Made by a program: the position numbers and the translations under genes. From Allolobophora icterica (taxonomy: Eukaryota; Annelida; Clitellata; Crassiclitellata; Lumbricidae): a stretch of 64,000 nt of DNA. Shown one piece after another: positions 25,066 through 36,242 of this stretch. The notes below the pieces were generated by a model. It was not told the DNA's origin, did no database searches, and saw nothing but the letters and a program-made list of their open reading frames with translations. The stretch is taken from NCBI GenBank assembly GCA_963556255.1, contig OY744608.1, positions 30,939,154 through 31,003,153 on the forward strand, given 5' to 3'. Positions within the stretch are counted from its first letter, which is position 1, and each line of letters starts with the position of its first letter.

Positions 25066-25935
25066 CAGTCTTGTTGTCAAGACCTTAAACTTCAAGACCA
25101 AGACCAAGACTTTGAACCTCGAGACCAAGACCAAGACCAAGACCAAGACTTTGAACCTCAAGACCGAGACCAAAACCAAAAAATCAAATTCAGCCCAAGA
25201 CTTCTTTTCCTTAAAAAGTTGTCAACTCGCTATTTTAATGAAAACGTGAGTCTTTTATTTTATTCAAGCAAATTAACTTTAAATGCAGACTGCAGAGAAT
25301 TCCGAATTCGTATTTACAAAAGTTCTTCATGCAAAGTGTTATCCCAAATGCCTTTTGTATTTTATAAAACCAATTCGCTCAGAATTTTCTTACTAAGGTC
25401 CCACAAGTGCATAAAAATTCCACCATGTGAAAAAATACGTTCTACAGGTGCTGAAGTCGCTGGCACACACAGTAGCTTTTCAAGCACTGGATGTAGGCCT
25501 AAATGTACAAATCGTGAGCCTTTTTGAAATCTTCCCATGGTTTATCAAACCGTCTGGCTTCAGAAAAAGTCTCGGCAAGGCTTCCAGATAGGCTACAGCA
25601 TAAATAATTATAACTGCTGCTGCCGATGGGTTTTCCTGACCAACATGACTTGCATCCGTCCATTTTGTCGTAGGCTATGCAAACAGAGTTGATAAATTTT
25701 TAAATTCTTGAGTTTTGTTAAATGACTGTTCATATTGACAACCGGTTTTGGTCTTGGTCTTGCGAGACCAAGACCAAGACTTTGAGCCTCAAGACCAAGG
25801 CCAAGACTTTGAACCTCAAGACCAAGACCAAGACCAAGACTTTTGGTCTCAAGACCAAGACAAAGACCAAGACCTTTAAAAATGAACTCGAGTGCACTCG
25901 AGACCAAGACCTTGGTCTCGAGGACAACAAGTCTG
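25066..25935 (+). mobile_element. complete 870-bp hexamer-array hAT-type element, perfect TSD
   Basis: The termini are CAGTCTTGTTGTC on the left and GACAACAAGTCTG on the right, a 12/13 TIR match. The octamer CCCCAGGC is duplicated exactly at 25058-25065 and 25936-25943. Just inside each end lie arrays of GACCAA (25072-25175, 25740-25885) broken by TTTGAACCT spacers. The right end also has a CTCGAGTGCACTCGAG palindrome (25888-25903). The core encodes nothing intact. Other copies are at 1-803, 9877-9985 and 31814-31893. Confidence 0.9.
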
Positions 25936-26097
25936 CCCCAGGCAGTTACTATGTAGGGACCGTGAGTAAGTCCTTAACCGACGGTTGCTCAGCGCCATAG
26001 TTCAACAGTTGTTCAGCGTACAGCTGTAGTATGGTCGTGTGCAGTTCTGAACTTTGGAAGGAGGACGATATAAAATACAGCTGTATTGTATTGTATA

Positions 26098-26214
<117 letters not shown>

Positions 26215-26436
26215 CTTTACGGGATTAAACTTGGGTTTTCGAAGTGATGTTAAAGTGGGTACAACCGTATAAAGTGGTATACAAAATGCACGAGGAGTAT
26301 GATAGTCTTTATATCGGTGAAAGGTCTGAAAAATGCCAGGAAAATTCTACTAGATACAAACAATTTGATCACCGTGCTAATATAATTATTAATAGAGTAA
26401 GGGAGGAAACTTCCCCTCAGTGATCCATGCTACTCC

Positions 26437-26617
26437 CATGGGCGGCGATCCCGTGGGGGGTTGAGGGGAACAAGACCCCCACCTTTAACAGTGGGGGACA
26501 CAGTATACAATTTTCTCCACCTCTCAAATTTTGGGAGAAGAAACACCAAAAAAGATGAACAAACTTTTTCAGTTCGAAAGTGTCCCCACCACCTGTCAAA
26601 CAAGATCGCCGCCAGTG
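26437..26617. mobile_element. hAT-like MITE, GGCGGCGATC family (copy 3), perfect TSD
   Basis: Left end CATGGGCGGCGATC, right end GATCGCCGCCAGTG, with identical flanks GCTACTCC (26429-26436 and 26618-26625). It is shorter than the other two copies. Confidence 0.9.
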
Positions 26618-27101
26618 GCTACTCCCCACTGAAGATACATTTAACACGCAGGTCGATCTTTCCATCCACTTTTCATGCATCGCACCCTGCATATTTCATC
26701 GGTTTGATATCTGTAGACCATAATGACTGCAACCAGGCGGAGACAACAAAGGTGTTTTAATGATCACTATGGCCGAGAATACATGTATAGACGCCAGCTT
26801 ATTACGATTGACAATCGATGTGTGTGGTGGTGCGGTTGATGTGCGCTGCCGTGTTGCGTGCATGAACATGCATTGGTGGTGCGTCGATCTGTTGCCTTAT
26901 TATGATTCGACAAATGTTGCTAGCAAACTCAACAGACAATAGACAAGCTGTGTATGTATACACGACGTATCCATAACATGGTGGTATATATAGTAACAAG
27001 ATCTGTCTGTTTTTTACCGATTGTAAAGTAGTCCATTTCAAACAGAAAAATGTGCCTTTATCCCATTGTATAATATATTTACAACACGTTGTAAACAAAA
27101 T

Positions 27102-27102
<1 letters not shown>

Positions 27103-27169
<67 letters not shown>

Positions 27170-27258
27170 TTAAAATAACACTTCTACAAGAGAGCTAGGT
27201 TCACTTTTAATACTATGTTCAACGCATAGGCATATATATATACAACGTAGCATTGAAC

Positions 27259-27337
<79 letters not shown>
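27103..27337. repeat. (CA)n and (TA)n microsatellites
   Basis: A CA run at 27103-27168 and two TA runs at 27258-27296 and 27300-27337. Confidence 0.95.
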
Positions 27338-27342
<5 letters not shown>

Positions 27343-28346
27343 CATCGGTCATTGTAGCTGTAGGCTTACAGTCAAACATTTACCGATCAATGCATGACGT
27401 CTGCAAAACTTGTCAAATCGGCGGGAATGCAACAATTGGGTCTGCATGCATCACTGTACCATGGCCCCATGGGCTATTTGAATGATGAAACATGTTATCT
27501 TTAGACGTAAGATATCGATCCTTACTTGAAATACCTTTAATAAATCACAATCTTTATTCCTATAAAAGGTAATAAAGCGCCGTACAGTAAGTACACTTAA
27601 ATGCATTTTTTTAGTTCAAAATTATTTTTAAAAATTTTCGGGATATACATACGGGACCTACGAAAGATGCTAGCCTACAATTAAGTAAGTAAGTAAGTAA
27701 GTAGCCTTTTATTAATGTAGACAAACGCTCATAGTTGGGCGTTCGCACGATTCAGGCAAAGGAAACTTAACTGCCTCCCTGGATTGTAGGGCCTAAATCT
27801 TAATATGTAAAATTAAAATAATTTATTAATTTTAAATATAATGCCCGCTATAAGAAGAATCCTGCCGACAGTGATACCTATTGAGATTATTGGGTATACT
27901 GATGGTGTGGAATATTTATAAGTGTCCAAATCTGTAGGCTAATGGGTGAAGAATGTGACATGAAATTCAGAACCAGCGTTGTTAGTTGATCCGTAGGCCT
28001 AAAGTGCACAGTTAGGCCCTAGGTCTAAAAAATTATCTAAAACCAGTAAAAAATATAAAGCAGTACAATTTGGTAAAAAAAAAACTGTGGACTATGTGAC
28101 TTTATGCGTTTGATGTTTTTCGTTTCATATGTTCTTTCTGTGATGTCAAACTTTTCCCGATGCATTGCTTTTCCAGATGCCTGCCCCTACTGCTGCATAA
28201 GTGCATGGCTTTCGTACAACAGATGCAATCGCTTCAGCCAACAATGTGGCGAAAAGTTAATCCAAGTGCACTCTCGTCTGCTAGCCAGAGACAGATTGAC
28301 AGCTCCTCTGTTCTATACTGTACAGCCCAGACTGCACCAGCTTGGC
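27338..28346. other. no gene; possible retroelement end at 27683
   Basis: A short (AAGT)n run at 27683-27705 is followed by GCCTTTTATTAATGTAGACAA. On the minus strand this reads like a retroelement 3' end with an ACTT tail. No coding homology was found upstream of that end. Confidence 0.35.
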
Positions 28347-28808
28347 AAGGGGCCATCCATATATTACGTACGCAAAAATCCGGGAAAATTGGACCCCCCT
28401 CCCCCCTGTTCGCAAGCGTACTTTCTTCCACACCCCCCCCTTTGTACGTACACTTGACGCTCACCCCCCCCGAAGACCAGCTGCAGAAAGTGCCTCTACT
28501 GTCTGCACTTTAGTCCAGGTTGAAGGATGAGTGAGGGCCAATATAGACAAATTATAGGTATCTCGTTCACAGCACAGAATAACTGCACATGGCTTTTATA
28601 TAATGTAATAAAATGCCATCGAACGACTATAGGACAATACAGAGTTATAAATAGGCTAATGTGGACGTCATAATTAGAAATTTATTTTGCGTACGTACAC
28701 TTTTGACACCCCTCTCCCCCCCCCCCGTTCGCACCCGTACGCAAAATCGCCAAAATCCGACCCCCCGACCCCCCTCTTTGCGTACGTAATATGTGGACGG
28801 CCCCCAAT
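28347..28808. mobile_element. ~460-bp element with GGGGCCRTCCAYATATTACG TIRs
   Basis: The left end AGGGGCCATCCATATATTAC and the reverse complement of the right end, GGGGGCCGTCCACATATTAC, continue inward with matching GTACGCAAA and GGACCCCCC blocks, so the TIR exceeds 30 bp. The flanks TTGGC (left) and TTGGC (right, after CCCCCAA) hint at a short TSD. The superfamily is not assigned; this is not a typical hAT end. Confidence 0.65.
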
Positions 28809-28859
28809 TGGCTTAGCATAATTATTTTGAACTATTATACAAAAGACATACGTCTAGGC

Positions 28860-29847
28860 CAGGGGTGGGCACACTTTTTGCTCATGGGGCCATATTAAAC
28901 GCCCAAAAAATTCGGAGGGCCGGATAAGAAATTTTTAACTTTAACAACGACTAACATGAAAAGAAGTTTACTTATTTATAATATACTAAATGCACTTTGG
29001 CTGTTACTAATGAGATATATGCGACAGTGAACATTTATGTATTTAATTAATAAGTTTCCCATAGGCCTAATCTGGAGCACTGCGCTGGTTGCAATTCACA
29101 GTTTGAGTTCATGTTAGATCGCTTAATTGAGACATGTACTTGGATTTGTTTATCTTCATAGTTGAAAATGTTGACAGATGTAGGTGGATGCAAATAACAC
29201 AAACATTTTTCAAGCAAAAGTTCATAGATTTGAGAATTTTTCCTTTCTGAGCAAAGAAAATAATGTCAGTTAGGTCTAATCGCTTGAGCTGTTCTTTGAG
29301 AACAATGTCACGTGGGTCGGTTAACTCCAGCTGAAGTTCCGTATATGAGCTAATTATCAATGTCAAATGTGAATGGTATAGTAAGCACAGCAAATTCAGT
29401 CTCAATTGATTTAAAATCCACAAATCTTGTGAAGAACTCTTCTGTCAAACTTGACAGCTGAAGGCTATATTTTTCCTACCATGCAGGCTGCAGTTTGCAA
29501 CTGCAGGGTAGGATAGTTCCCGTAGTTTTGTTCTTTCATCTGCTTTGAACGCAACATTAGCTTTACTTGAACGGGTTACACTTTTGCGTATACAGATCAT
29601 GAGATAAAACCTCAGCAGGGAAGTGCACAGATCGGCAGAGTTAATACAAAGGCCTAGAGTTATTATGAAAGTCGAGGCCGGAATAGTAAGCAAGAGAACA
29701 GCGCCACGTGAGTAAAATGAAGAAAACTTCTCGCGGTCTGAATTAAAAAAATTTTTTTTTTAAATTTCTGAAGAATTGCCATGGGGGCCGGATAAAAAGT
29801 GTTGGCGGGCCGGATCCGGCCCGCGGGCCGTAGTTTGCCCACCTCTG
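28860..29847 (-). mobile_element. hAT-Charlie-like non-autonomous element (copy A)
   Basis: The termini CAGGGGTGGGCACAC and the reverse complement CAGAGGTGGGCAAAC match at 13/15, with a CGGCCCGCGGGCCGGATCC block inside one end, a typical Charlie-type hAT end. The TSD GTCTAGGC is exact (28852-28859 and 29848-29855). The minus strand encodes the last part of a hAT transposase, including STMKINKSKYMSQLSDLT, which corresponds to the end of the hAT C-terminal dimerisation domain. Stops upstream and the ~1-kb size make it a deletion derivative. Copy B at 32309 is nearly identical and inverted. Confidence 0.9.
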
Positions 29848-30193
29848 GTCTAGGCCTAGTACTGCGCTTAATCCCAGTCGGGGAAAGAATTGCATTCAAG
29901 GTTCTTGTCACAAGACAGGCCTCGATAGTCGGCATGGCCAAAGAATACAGCTTCCTTGTGGAACTTATAACGTACCATATAGTCTAATTTTAAAATATTG
30001 TATACGCCCTACTTGTGTAAAAAACTTAGGTGGGTCCCTATACTTAGGCTTTACCAATAATAAACTTTTTATATATATAATTACACATATTATTAGAGAC
30101 ATTCGGATTTCAGTACATTAAAATACTTGAACGCATATGTAGCCTAATACGTGTATATATTTTCCAAATGATGATCTACACTTGTAGGCTAGC

Positions 30194-31013
30194 CAGGCCC
30201 GGTTCAAGACATTTGGCGGCCCTAGGCAAAGCTACATTTGAGCGGCCCGTCGACCCACAATATAATAGGCCTATTATACGGTTATACCTGCGATTAAAAC
30301 GAAGTCTAGCTCCTTTTATTTTGCGATGAAATGACAAATTAACACTATAAACCAAGTATAGTAGCTATAGCACGGTTATTTCGCCTCAGTGTCTAATGAA
30401 AGTGAAACTAACATTTTTGCTTTATGTGAATTTCACTTTTCTTGCTTTCATGTTTGCAAAGTCGTGTATTAATGATGAATAATCGAGTGATGAAGCGATA
30501 TCATATTCGACGGATATTTGTGCTAACCCAATTAGTCTATCTTGTGTCATTGTTGAACGTAAGTCTTTATAAGTTGTAATTTGGAAAAACTACGTTCGGC
30601 GGATGCCACAGTAACTGGTATTGTTATAGCTGACATGATTTACTGAAATTTACGTTATATATTTTCAAACATTCATTGAAATAAAAAAATTAAAATAATG
30701 AAAATGGTCTAACCGTCTAGACTAGAGTAAAATGAACTGCTGATTCAATACTTCCGGAAAAACTTATGATTAATACTTAACGGTGAACCCTGCCATAATC
30801 AAACATAATTTATTACACCAACACTATAGGCCTAGGCCTAATACTTTCATCTAGCGAATAATAATTAAAAAATAATTCAACGTCGTTTCATTTATGAATT
30901 TCCAGAAATTATTTTTTGATGTTTATTTCGGAAAAATGGAAAATTGGCGGCCCCTAAAAATCGGCGGCACTATAGGCGGCTGCCTAGTTTGCCTAACAGA
31001 CGAACCGCGGCTG
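30194..31013 (-). mobile_element. 820-bp hAT element with ZMYM/TTF-type transposase remnant
   Basis: The ends are CAGGCCCGGTTC on the left and, as reverse complement, CAGCCGCGGTTC on the right. The flanks AGGCTAGC and AGGCTATA share 6 of 8 bases. The minus strand at about 30630-30420 encodes TVASAERSFSKLQLIKTYV and, after a one-base frame break, STMTQDRLIGLAQISVEYD. This is the hAT C-terminal (dimerisation) signature of the group related to ZMYM and TTF-type zinc-finger proteins. Most of the transposase is deleted. Confidence 0.8.
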
Positions 31014-31813
31014 AGGCTATAGCTCCTAGTTGTTGCTAGGTTTTAGTTTTAGTGGCTATAATTATAATATTTGCTTAAGCAAACCTGAGAGAACTTAGCA
31101 AGGTTTGTTAGAGTCTCAATCAAGAGCTTCTCACTGCTGTGTTTCAGCAGTCTATATTTGCAAGTCTGTAAAGTATAATTTGAAAATATTTTTAAAACAA
31201 ACTTTACATGAATGCAGATGTACATTGTGTAAAAGATCAACTATATTTAGGCCCTATAGCAATAGAAATTAATAACTAGATTTAGTTGTATGTTGCATTG
31301 TTACAATTAGGGTCATTTGGAAATTCAGTCCTGTCGAAATACTTAAATTAGGCCTATATTATATTACGCTGATAACTTTAACCTATTGTTGACAGTTTGT
31401 ATACCTTCGTGGCTATATATATTGAAATATAGGGCCTATAGGCCTAGCTGCAACTAACCTGATAAACTTCGCAAAATCTCTCAGTTTCTCAACACATTTT
31501 GATGTGATATAGCCTATAATAGGCCTAATTATATTTGTTGTATTAGGCCTTTGTAAATGACAAGTTAAGTTGAAGTTATATGTTCCATATTGTTATTATT
31601 CAGAACGAGTGTAACCGTTCCATAGCTGTTTGTTAAACTTTATGATAGAATGTTTAATTTCGGCAAACCCAAACCAATTAAGCCATTATAAATCAAGTCA
31701 ATATTCAGAAGCTCAGTTCGTAATATCAGGGCAGGCTAAGGGCCAGTTAACATGATTGTAGTCTTACCATTATTGGCTATAATTTTTGGGCCTTCACTAA
31801 GTTCACTTAAACC
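31014..31813. other. AT-rich, no gene; dense TAGGCCTA motifs
   Basis: No coding domain. Three TAGGCCTA octamers occur between 31345 and 31525. Confidence 0.4.
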
Positions 31814-31893
31814 CAGTCTTGTTGTCAAGACCTTAAACCTCAAGACCAAGACCAAGACTTTGAACCTCGAGATCAAGACCAAGACTTTGAACC
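31814..31893 (+). mobile_element. solo left end of a hexamer-array element
   Basis: CAGTCTTGTTGTCAAGACCT and the following CAAGACC/TTTGAACCTCGA arrays match the first ~80 bp of the element at 25066. The copy stops abruptly at ATTTCGGCAG with no right end. Confidence 0.75.
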
Positions 31894-32300
31894 TCGATTT
31901 CGGCAGAATGGGAAGGCTAGTATGTATACGTGGAGGTGGCTACCTGGGAAGATGTGCCTTAGAAGTTCTTCCACTTCATTATAGGTTTACGAGGAAATGC
32001 TATGCAGGCGAGTGGCGAGAGATGCTGGTTTAACATCACACGTACAGAACTGTTAGACCTATAAGCTTGCAACCACTTCAAATTACCTTATGTATACGGT
32101 ATACCAGTTAAATGTACGTTTACTCGCTTATTCCATACCGTATGGCCTCGATCAATGAAATCACAAAATGACACGTCAATCCGTGCGTTTTCTGGCACAA
32201 GAATGCTAAATATAACATCCTGATTGCGATGCCTTAAGGCTTAAGCATATATTGGGTTGTGTGCACTTTGTTTTTGGATGCAAGCCATCCTATGCGAACT
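31894..32300. other. no recognisable feature
   Basis: Unique-looking sequence between two hAT-derived copies. Confidence 0.4.
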
Positions 32301-32308
32301 GTCTAGGC

Positions 32309-33295
32309 CAGAGGTGGGCAAACTACGGCCCGCGGGCCGGATCCGGCCCGCCAACACTTTTTATCCGGCCCCCATGGCAATTCTTCAGAAATTAAAAAAA
32401 AAATTTTTTAAATTCAGACCGCGAGAAGTTTTCTTCATTTTACTCACGTGGCGCTGTTCTCTTGCTTACTATTCCGGCCTCGACTTTCATAATAACTCTA
32501 GGCCTTTGTATTAACTCTGCCGATCTGTGCACTTCCCTGCTGAGGTTTTATCTCATGATCTGTATACGCAAAAGTGTAACCCGTTCAAGTAAAGCTAATG
32601 TTGCGTTCAAAGCAGATGAAAGAACAAAACTACGGGAACTATCCTACCCTGCAGTTGCAAACTGCAGCCTGCATGGTAGGAAAAATATAGCCTTCAGCTG
32701 TCAAGTTTGACAGAAGAGTTCTTCACAAGATTTGTGGATTTTAAATCAATTGAGACTGAATTTGCTGTGCTTACTATACCATTCACATTTGACATTGATA
32801 ATTAGCTCATATACGGAACTTCAGCTGGAGTTAACCGACCCACGTGACATTGTTCTCAAAGAACAGCTCAAGCGATTAGACCTAACTGACATTATTTTCT
32901 TTGCTCAGAAAGGAAAAATTCTCAAATCTATGAACTTTTGCTTGAAAAATGTTTGTGTTATTTGCATCCACCTACATCTGTCAACATTTTCAACTATGAA
33001 GATAAACAAATCCAAGTACATGTCTCAATTAAGCGATCTAACATGAACTCAAACTGTGAATTGCAACCAGCGCAGTGCTCCAGATTAGGCCTATGGGAAA
33101 CTTATTAATTAAATACATAAATGTTCACTGTCGCATATATCTCATTAGTAACAGCCAAAGTGCATTTAGTATATTATAAATAAGTAAACTTCTTTTCATG
33201 TTAGTCGTTGTTAAAGTTAAAAATTTCTTATCCGGCCCTCCGAATTTTTTTGGCGTTTAATGTGGCCCCATGAGCAAAAAGTGTGCCCACCCCTG
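32309..33295 (+). mobile_element. hAT-Charlie-like non-autonomous element (copy B)
   Basis: This is the reverse-complement twin of copy A. The peptides 32462-32710 and 32732-33046 are identical to those read from the minus strand of copy A. The ends are CAGAGGTGGGCAAAC and, as reverse complement, CAGGGGTGGGCACAC. The TSD is GTCTAGGC (32301-32308 and 33296-33303), the same octamer as at copy A. Near-identity over ~987 bp implies recent transposition or duplication. Confidence 0.9.
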
Positions 33296-33303
33296 GTCTA
33301 GGC

Positions 33304-35859
33304 CTATCCTGCTGGCATTTACATGGGCAATAGGTGGGACTCATGTGGGCTCTAGGCCTATACGAGTCCTATAAGTTATGAGAACACATTTGAGTTCCAT
33401 ATGATGATGAAAACGTTTGAATTCAAACTGGACAAAATGCGAAACCAAGATCCAACTGTCACCAAATTGAGACATGTTTTGATTTAAGATCCGACCTTAC
33501 GGTAGCTTGCTGTTGTTATTCCAACGATCGAGCTTTGAAAGAGCTGGCTTGCGGTCGATCGCCCATTATATACGATGCATTCCATTCGTCTGGAAACCAG
33601 CTGGCTGTCGACGGTTTCTTCGACGTACGCAGCATTGTCGTTGCCAGTTCGTTTCCCATTGGAATGCAGCATTACGCTTAATCGCGCTGACCCAAATCTG
33701 AAAGCGAGGCTGTAGGCTTAGCGACGTCCTCGCAAAGGCGACGCCGGCGCCATGGCAACGCCAGCTGGGTTCGAACACGGGACACAGAAACAGAGAGAGA
33801 AGCAACAGTGAAGTCATATATCTGTACCGCTGCTGCTGAGGTTATTGGAAACCTTCACGATTCGCAGATGGACAGAAAACTAAATAGGATATTTGTGGCT
33901 TCCGGAGAAACATTGAAACGCAGGATAACGAGGTCGGTGTCGGAAGCCGCACTGCATTAAGACGAGCGCTTGCGTTTACTAGCCGCGGCGAGGCGATACG
34001 ATCACCTGTACTCTTGATACCAACAGGCTAAAGCGCAGAGGTTTCGAAATGTTATTGTGTAGAGCATGTGACTAATTAGGACCAGTGTTGCTTCTTCTTC
34101 TGCTGCTACTGCTGCTGCGCTTGGTTTAGATCTGATAGTCAATGACAAATGTACAGTCGTCGCAGTACCGATGCTGGTGGTAATGGACGTGCAGTTGATG
34201 ATCATGTCTTTCAGTGCGAATAAAATGAGATACGATGAAGCGTAGGATGACCAAGTTCTTTCCAGATGTTGTTGCCATCGGAGTTTAGCGGTGGATTACT
34301 TTCGTTGATTTGAAATGCTTAGCCTAATTCGTAAAAAGACAACAGTTCATTGGTACGTGTCTGTTAATCTCATTCATGGTGAAATTTTTGTTAATCTATA
34401 CGGTTTCTGTCAAAATCAACTCTTGCCTTTGTAAACTGTCACACTAACTTGTTTTCTCACTCTCCCAATTTCTCACTCACATTTCACCGTCACTCTTGTT
34501 CTGCTATCTCTGTCTCTCTCTCTCTTTGTCTCTGTCTGTCTGTCTCTCTTTCTCTCGCTTTTTCTTTTTCTCATTTACTTGGACTGATGACAACTTTCAT
34601 AGTGGTGAAGATTTCAGTTAAAGTTAAAGTTGTAATGTTAACAAACAGCAGGAGTTAACCAAGAATTTATAGTGTAAAAAAACGATGAGCATTAGAAAGG
34701 AGAAATTTACTTAAGTAAAGTGTGAAGAAGTAAATATTGATGTGAAATCTAACTGATAATTGATCTGTTATCCAATAGTTGAAGGTTTAATCCTGTAAAA
34801 GGTGTGACAGGTTTTTCACAGATTTGCCTCTGTCACAGGTTGCTAATTTGGTGTATGTGTTTAGCTGTGAAGTATACAACATATCCTGTGATTCATTGGC
34901 CCTGTGTTGAGGACTTTGGAGTTCTTCAGTTGGTCTGTAGTTGGCTTAAGAACTTTAGAAAAGATTAGCACCTCTTGTAGAGAAGTCTCGAGGTTGGATA
35001 AGATTAGTAAACAGTTGCAAAATGAATGTCTGTTTTTCTAAACAGCCATCATTTGGATAATATGTTCTATTATTGCAAGAATGCATCCAAATTGCTATCA
35101 CATAATTCTGTAAGCTCATGTGGCTCGAAGGCATTGCCAGAAACTATAATTCTACCTAATCCTTTGCAAAGGAATTTTGGACCCAATATTTTGGCGTATG
35201 CAGGTAGTCCACATAGACTAATGATTTTGGACCTATATTTCACAGTTCATACTTCCATGATGGACTTGCTGAAAGTTATTACTGTAAGTAAGAATAGGTA
35301 GTACTTGCACATGAGTGCTAAGAACAAACAGTAAAGCATTGTGAAAGATACTTGACATGCAGAAATGGACACAATGCATAATTTGTAATAGTGCCGGCCT
35401 TAGGATATTTCGGATCCTGCGCAGAGTATACTGTGCGGGCTACCCATGACACAAGTCGAATTGTTTTTTCATTGCTAATCATTTTATTTTATTAGAGTGT
35501 TAACAAGTACAACAAGCAAAATTTAAAGTTAAAATATTATAGTGCTAATACTGCTGGTACCATTTGACTTTTATTTTATTGAAAAATAGAAAATTTAATC
35601 GAAACCAAAATATTATTATCAGGGTGTCTTGTTCGTGTTAATTTCCTGTGACATTTATGGGCCCCCTAAGTTGCAGGCCCTGTGTGACAGCATGGTTTGC
35701 TCACCCCTAAAGCTAACAAGAATGAACTTGCAAAGGCAACAGTACAATTATGTTGCCAGCCTGCCAAGAGATTGTCTTATCCAAGCTAAGATAATAACTT
35801 CTGCAAAAGCGTGTAATGCATGTTTTATTTTCATTCATTTTAAATTAATTTTACTTAGA

Positions 35860-35868
<9 letters not shown>
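33304..35868. other. no gene recognised
   Basis: It contains a CT/TCTG-rich patch (34505-34570). A GTGCCGGCCTTAGGATATTT word at about 35391 and GGGCCCCCTAAGTTGCAGGC at about 35659 resemble the two ends of a decayed transposon, but no TSD was found. A B-box-like GGGTTCGAACACGGG at 33768-33782 has no matching A-box. Confidence 0.35.
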
Positions 35869-35904
<36 letters not shown>

Positions 35905-36192
35905 CCTTCAAGGTATTTACTCAGTATCACATTTCAGCTTGACTGCTGCAGGCTCTTGGATTATCTGAGTGCATTTGCATTTTGACCTGTCTTCTAGTAC
36001 AAGCCTTAAGGGCCTACATTATAAGCCACTGTTGATATATGTATGTCTGTATGTATACATATTTGTATATATGTATCTAAGCATGTATGCAGGTATCTGT
36101 GTATCAACTTATCTATGTATGCACATACATGTATATGCATGTGTGTATGTATTTATGTTTGTATGCATGCATGGATGTATTTTTTATTTTCA

Positions 36193-36240
<48 letters not shown>
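35869..36240. repeat. (TA)n tracts with degenerate (GTAT)n between
   Basis: TA runs at 35869-35900 and 36196-36240. The stretch 36037-36180 is degenerate GTAT/GCAT repeats. The LINE starts directly at the end of the second TA run. Confidence 0.9.

Positions 36241-36242
<2 letters not shown>

Noticed and set aside
33768..33782. tRNA B-box (GGGTTCGAACACGGG)
   Set aside because: No A-box at the proper distance and no cloverleaf; likely chance or a worn SINE.
35391..35740. Decayed transposon with GCCGGCCTTAGG-type ends
   Set aside because: End-like words are present, but I could not find matching TIRs or a TSD, so no element is called.
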